From Ruminococcaceae bacterium YAD3003 (lineage in GTDB: Bacteria > Bacillota > Clostridia > Saccharofermentanales > Saccharofermentanaceae), in contig FNPA01000001.1 in assembly GCA_900107185.1 (NCBI GenBank), positions 124,001 to 188,000 on the forward strand: 64,000 nucleotides of DNA, in the 5' to 3' direction. Below are positions 62,625-64,000 of this stretch, piece by piece. Made by a program: the position numbers and the translations under genes. Each line of letters opens with the position of its first letter. Position 1 is the stretch's first letter. Under the pieces are notes generated by a model. The model was not told the DNA's origin, did no database searches, and saw nothing but the letters and a program-made list of their open reading frames with translations.

Positions 62625-63418
62625 AAAAAGTCTTATCAATAGCAGGAAGTGACTGTTCGGGCGGCGCAGGTATACAGGCCGATCTCAAGACCATGCTCGC
62701 AAACGGCGTGTATGGAATGTCTGCGATCACATCGCTTACCGCGCAGAACACTCAGGGAGTCAGAGCAATAGAAAATGTTTCTCCTGATTTTTTGAAACAG
62801 CAGATCGATTCAGTCTTCGAAGACATCACTCCTGACGCAGTAAAAACAGGAATGATCCCCAACAGCGAACTCATTGAGATCATCGCAGAACGGATGAAAT
62901 TTTACGGCATGAAGAATCTCGTTGTCGATCCGGTCATGGTTGCTACGAGCGGCTCAGCGCTGTCTACAGACGAGAGCGTAATTGCATTGAGAGAAAAACT
63001 CATTCCGCTGGCAGCAGTTGTTACACCTAACGTGCCCGAAGCTGAAGTCTTATCAGGCATGAAGATAACTTCCAAAGATGACATGATCGCTGCCGCAAAA
63101 AAGATCAATTCCGAATGCGGCTGTTCGGTTCTGATCAAGGGCGGCCACATTGAAGATAACTCTGATGATGTGCTGTTCCATGATGGCGAGATTCATGTTT
63201 TCGAGATGAAGAAAATTGACAATGAGAACACCCATGGAACAGGCTGCACTTTATCGAGTGCTATTGCATGCAACCTCGCGAAAGGAATGAATGTCCCGCA
63301 GGCAGTTACACGCGCGAAAGAATACATCACCGAAGCAATCGCAGCAGGCCTTAATCTCGGTCACGGAAGAGGACCATTAGACCACGGCCATGACATCAAA
63401 ACTAAATACAAGATCTGA
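62621..63418 (+). CDS. thiD: Hydroxymethylpyrimidine/phosphomethylpyrimidine kinase
   Basis: 265 residues. The N-terminus [20 protein letters not shown], then [28 protein letters not shown] and the anion-hole motif [18 protein letters not shown] define ThiD. It phosphorylates HMP twice to give the pyrimidine half of thiamin. Translationally coupled to thiE and 10 bp before thiC. Confidence 0.95.
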   Translation: MKKVLSIAGSDCSGGAGIQADLKTMLANGVYGMSAITSLTAQNTQGVRAIENVSPDFLKQQIDSVFEDITPDAVKTGMIPNSELIEIIAERMKFYGMKNLVVDPVMVATSGSALSTDESVIALREKLIPLAAVVTPNVPEAEVLSGMKITSKDDMIAAAKKINSECGCSVLIKGGHIEDNSDDVLFHDGEIHVFEMKKIDNENTHGTGCTLSSAIACNLAKGMNVPQAVTRAKEYITEAIAAGLNLGHGRGPLDHGHDIKTKYKI

Positions 63419-63428
63419 GGAGATAAAT

Positions 63429-64000
63429 ATGGAAAGAAATTACTCAACACAAATGGAAGCGGCAAGAAAAGGAATCATCACACCCGAGATGAAGATCGTC
63501 GCTAAAAAGGAATACAGAACCGAAGAAGAGATCCGTGAATGGGTCGCAAAGGGACAGGTTGCGATCTGTGCAAATAAGAATCACAAGTGCCTCGATCCCG
63601 AAGGCGTCGGTTCGATGCTCAGAACAAAGATCAATGTTAATCTCGGAGTATCACGTGACTGCAAAGATTACGATGTCGAGATGAAGAAAGTTCAGGCTGC
63701 TGTCGACATGGGAGCTGAGGCAATCATGGACCTGTCATCACACGGCGATACGATTCCTTTCAGAAGAAAGCTCACAGCCGAGTGTCCTGCCATGATCGGT
63801 ACTGTTCCGGTATACGATTCAGTCATTCACTACCAGAGAGATCTCGCAACACTTACTGCAAGAGACCTCATCGATGTAGTAAGACTGCATGCTGAAGACG
63901 GCGTTGATTTCGTTACTCTTCACTGCGGTATCACAAGGCACACAATTGACCAGATTAAAAAACATAAGAGAAAGATGAATATCGTATCCAGAGGCGGCTC
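63429..64000 (+). CDS. thiC: Phosphomethylpyrimidine synthase ThiC, N-terminal part (cut by window edge)
   Basis: ATG 63429 follows GAGGAG; 190 codons are visible and the frame continues past the end. The peptide starts ERNYSTQMEAARKGIITPEM and contains RTKINVNLGVSRDC, DMGAEAIMDLSSHGD, IPFRRKLTAECP, IGTVPVYDS and DFVTLHCGITRHTI, all conserved in ThiC. It is the shorter type found in Clostridia that lacks the extra N-terminal region of E. coli ThiC. It converts aminoimidazole ribotide to HMP phosphate by radical SAM chemistry; the cluster-binding C-terminus lies outside the window. Confidence 0.95.
   Translation, partial: MERNYSTQMEAARKGIITPEMKIVAKKEYRTEEEIREWVAKGQVAICANKNHKCLDPEGVGSMLRTKINVNLGVSRDCKDYDVEMKKVQAAVDMGAEAIMDLSSHGDTIPFRRKLTAECPAMIGTVPVYDSVIHYQRDLATLTARDLIDVVRLHAEDGVDFVTLHCGITRHTIDQIKKHKRKMNIVSRGG

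Overview
The window looks like a piece of chromosome from an anaerobic, fermentative Bacillota, most likely a gut or rumen Clostridia with cellulolytic ability. The pointers are the gene order ctsR-mcsA-mcsB-clpC with a CtsR operator, an NADH-linked [FeFe] hydrogenase, an NfnAB transhydrogenase, a pyrophosphate-dependent phosphofructokinase, GGAGG-type ribosome binding sites, and a membrane-anchored GH5 cellulase. I cannot name a genus. No rRNA, tRNA, CRISPR array, prophage or insertion sequence was recognised.

Layout. 1-8.2 kb (minus): a dCMP deaminase gene, then a GH5 cellulase with a membrane anchor, a small membrane protein with a cytosolic tail, and a giant protein joining an exported carbohydrate-binding-like module, a Pro/Thr linker, one membrane span and a cytosolic tail of about 960 residues. 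A small lipoprotein with VYGPPP repeats follows, then the start of a radical SAM enzyme cut by the window edge. 8.2-14.4 kb: ddl, a large membrane protein with an acidic insertion, and a diguanylate cyclase fused to a sugar-binding-like domain. 14.5-23 kb (minus): hndA-hndC-hndD hydrogenase, an EF-G-like GTPase and a zinc-ribbon coiled-coil protein. 23-28.3 kb (plus): an oligopeptide-type ABC importer. 28.3-34.3 kb: a type IV pilin-like protein with a poly-Asn tract, cca, a GH31 glycosidase and a lipase-like hydrolase. 34.4-42.4 kb (plus): nfnAB, then an envelope cluster (DUF348 lipoprotein, wall-binding transglutaminase-like protein, MBOAT acyltransferase, DHHW/AlgX-like protein). 42.4-50.8 kb (minus): a pgk-tpiA fusion, an acyltransferase, and clpC-mcsB-mcsA-ctsR. 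50.9-60.3 kb: an array of four matched hairpins, a DUF1846 gene, a metallo-hydrolase, a membrane protein, a GGDEF protein with a damaged motif, a GH25 lysozyme, D-lyxose isomerase, a membrane protein and PPi-PFK. 60.4-64 kb (plus): a second hairpin array, then a TPP riboswitch and terminator before thiW-thiM-thiE-thiD-thiC, which runs off the window.

Together the genes describe glycolysis with PPi-PFK and fused PGK-TPI, redox balancing by Hnd hydrogenase and NfnAB, polysaccharide attack at the cell surface, thiamin salvage and synthesis, and Clp protein quality control. The most unusual items are the cellulase/CBM/lipoprotein/radical SAM gene row, two intergenic hairpin arrays in which every hairpin has a 14-nt central segment, a McsB homologue lacking the kinase signature residues, and two genes that look leaderless.
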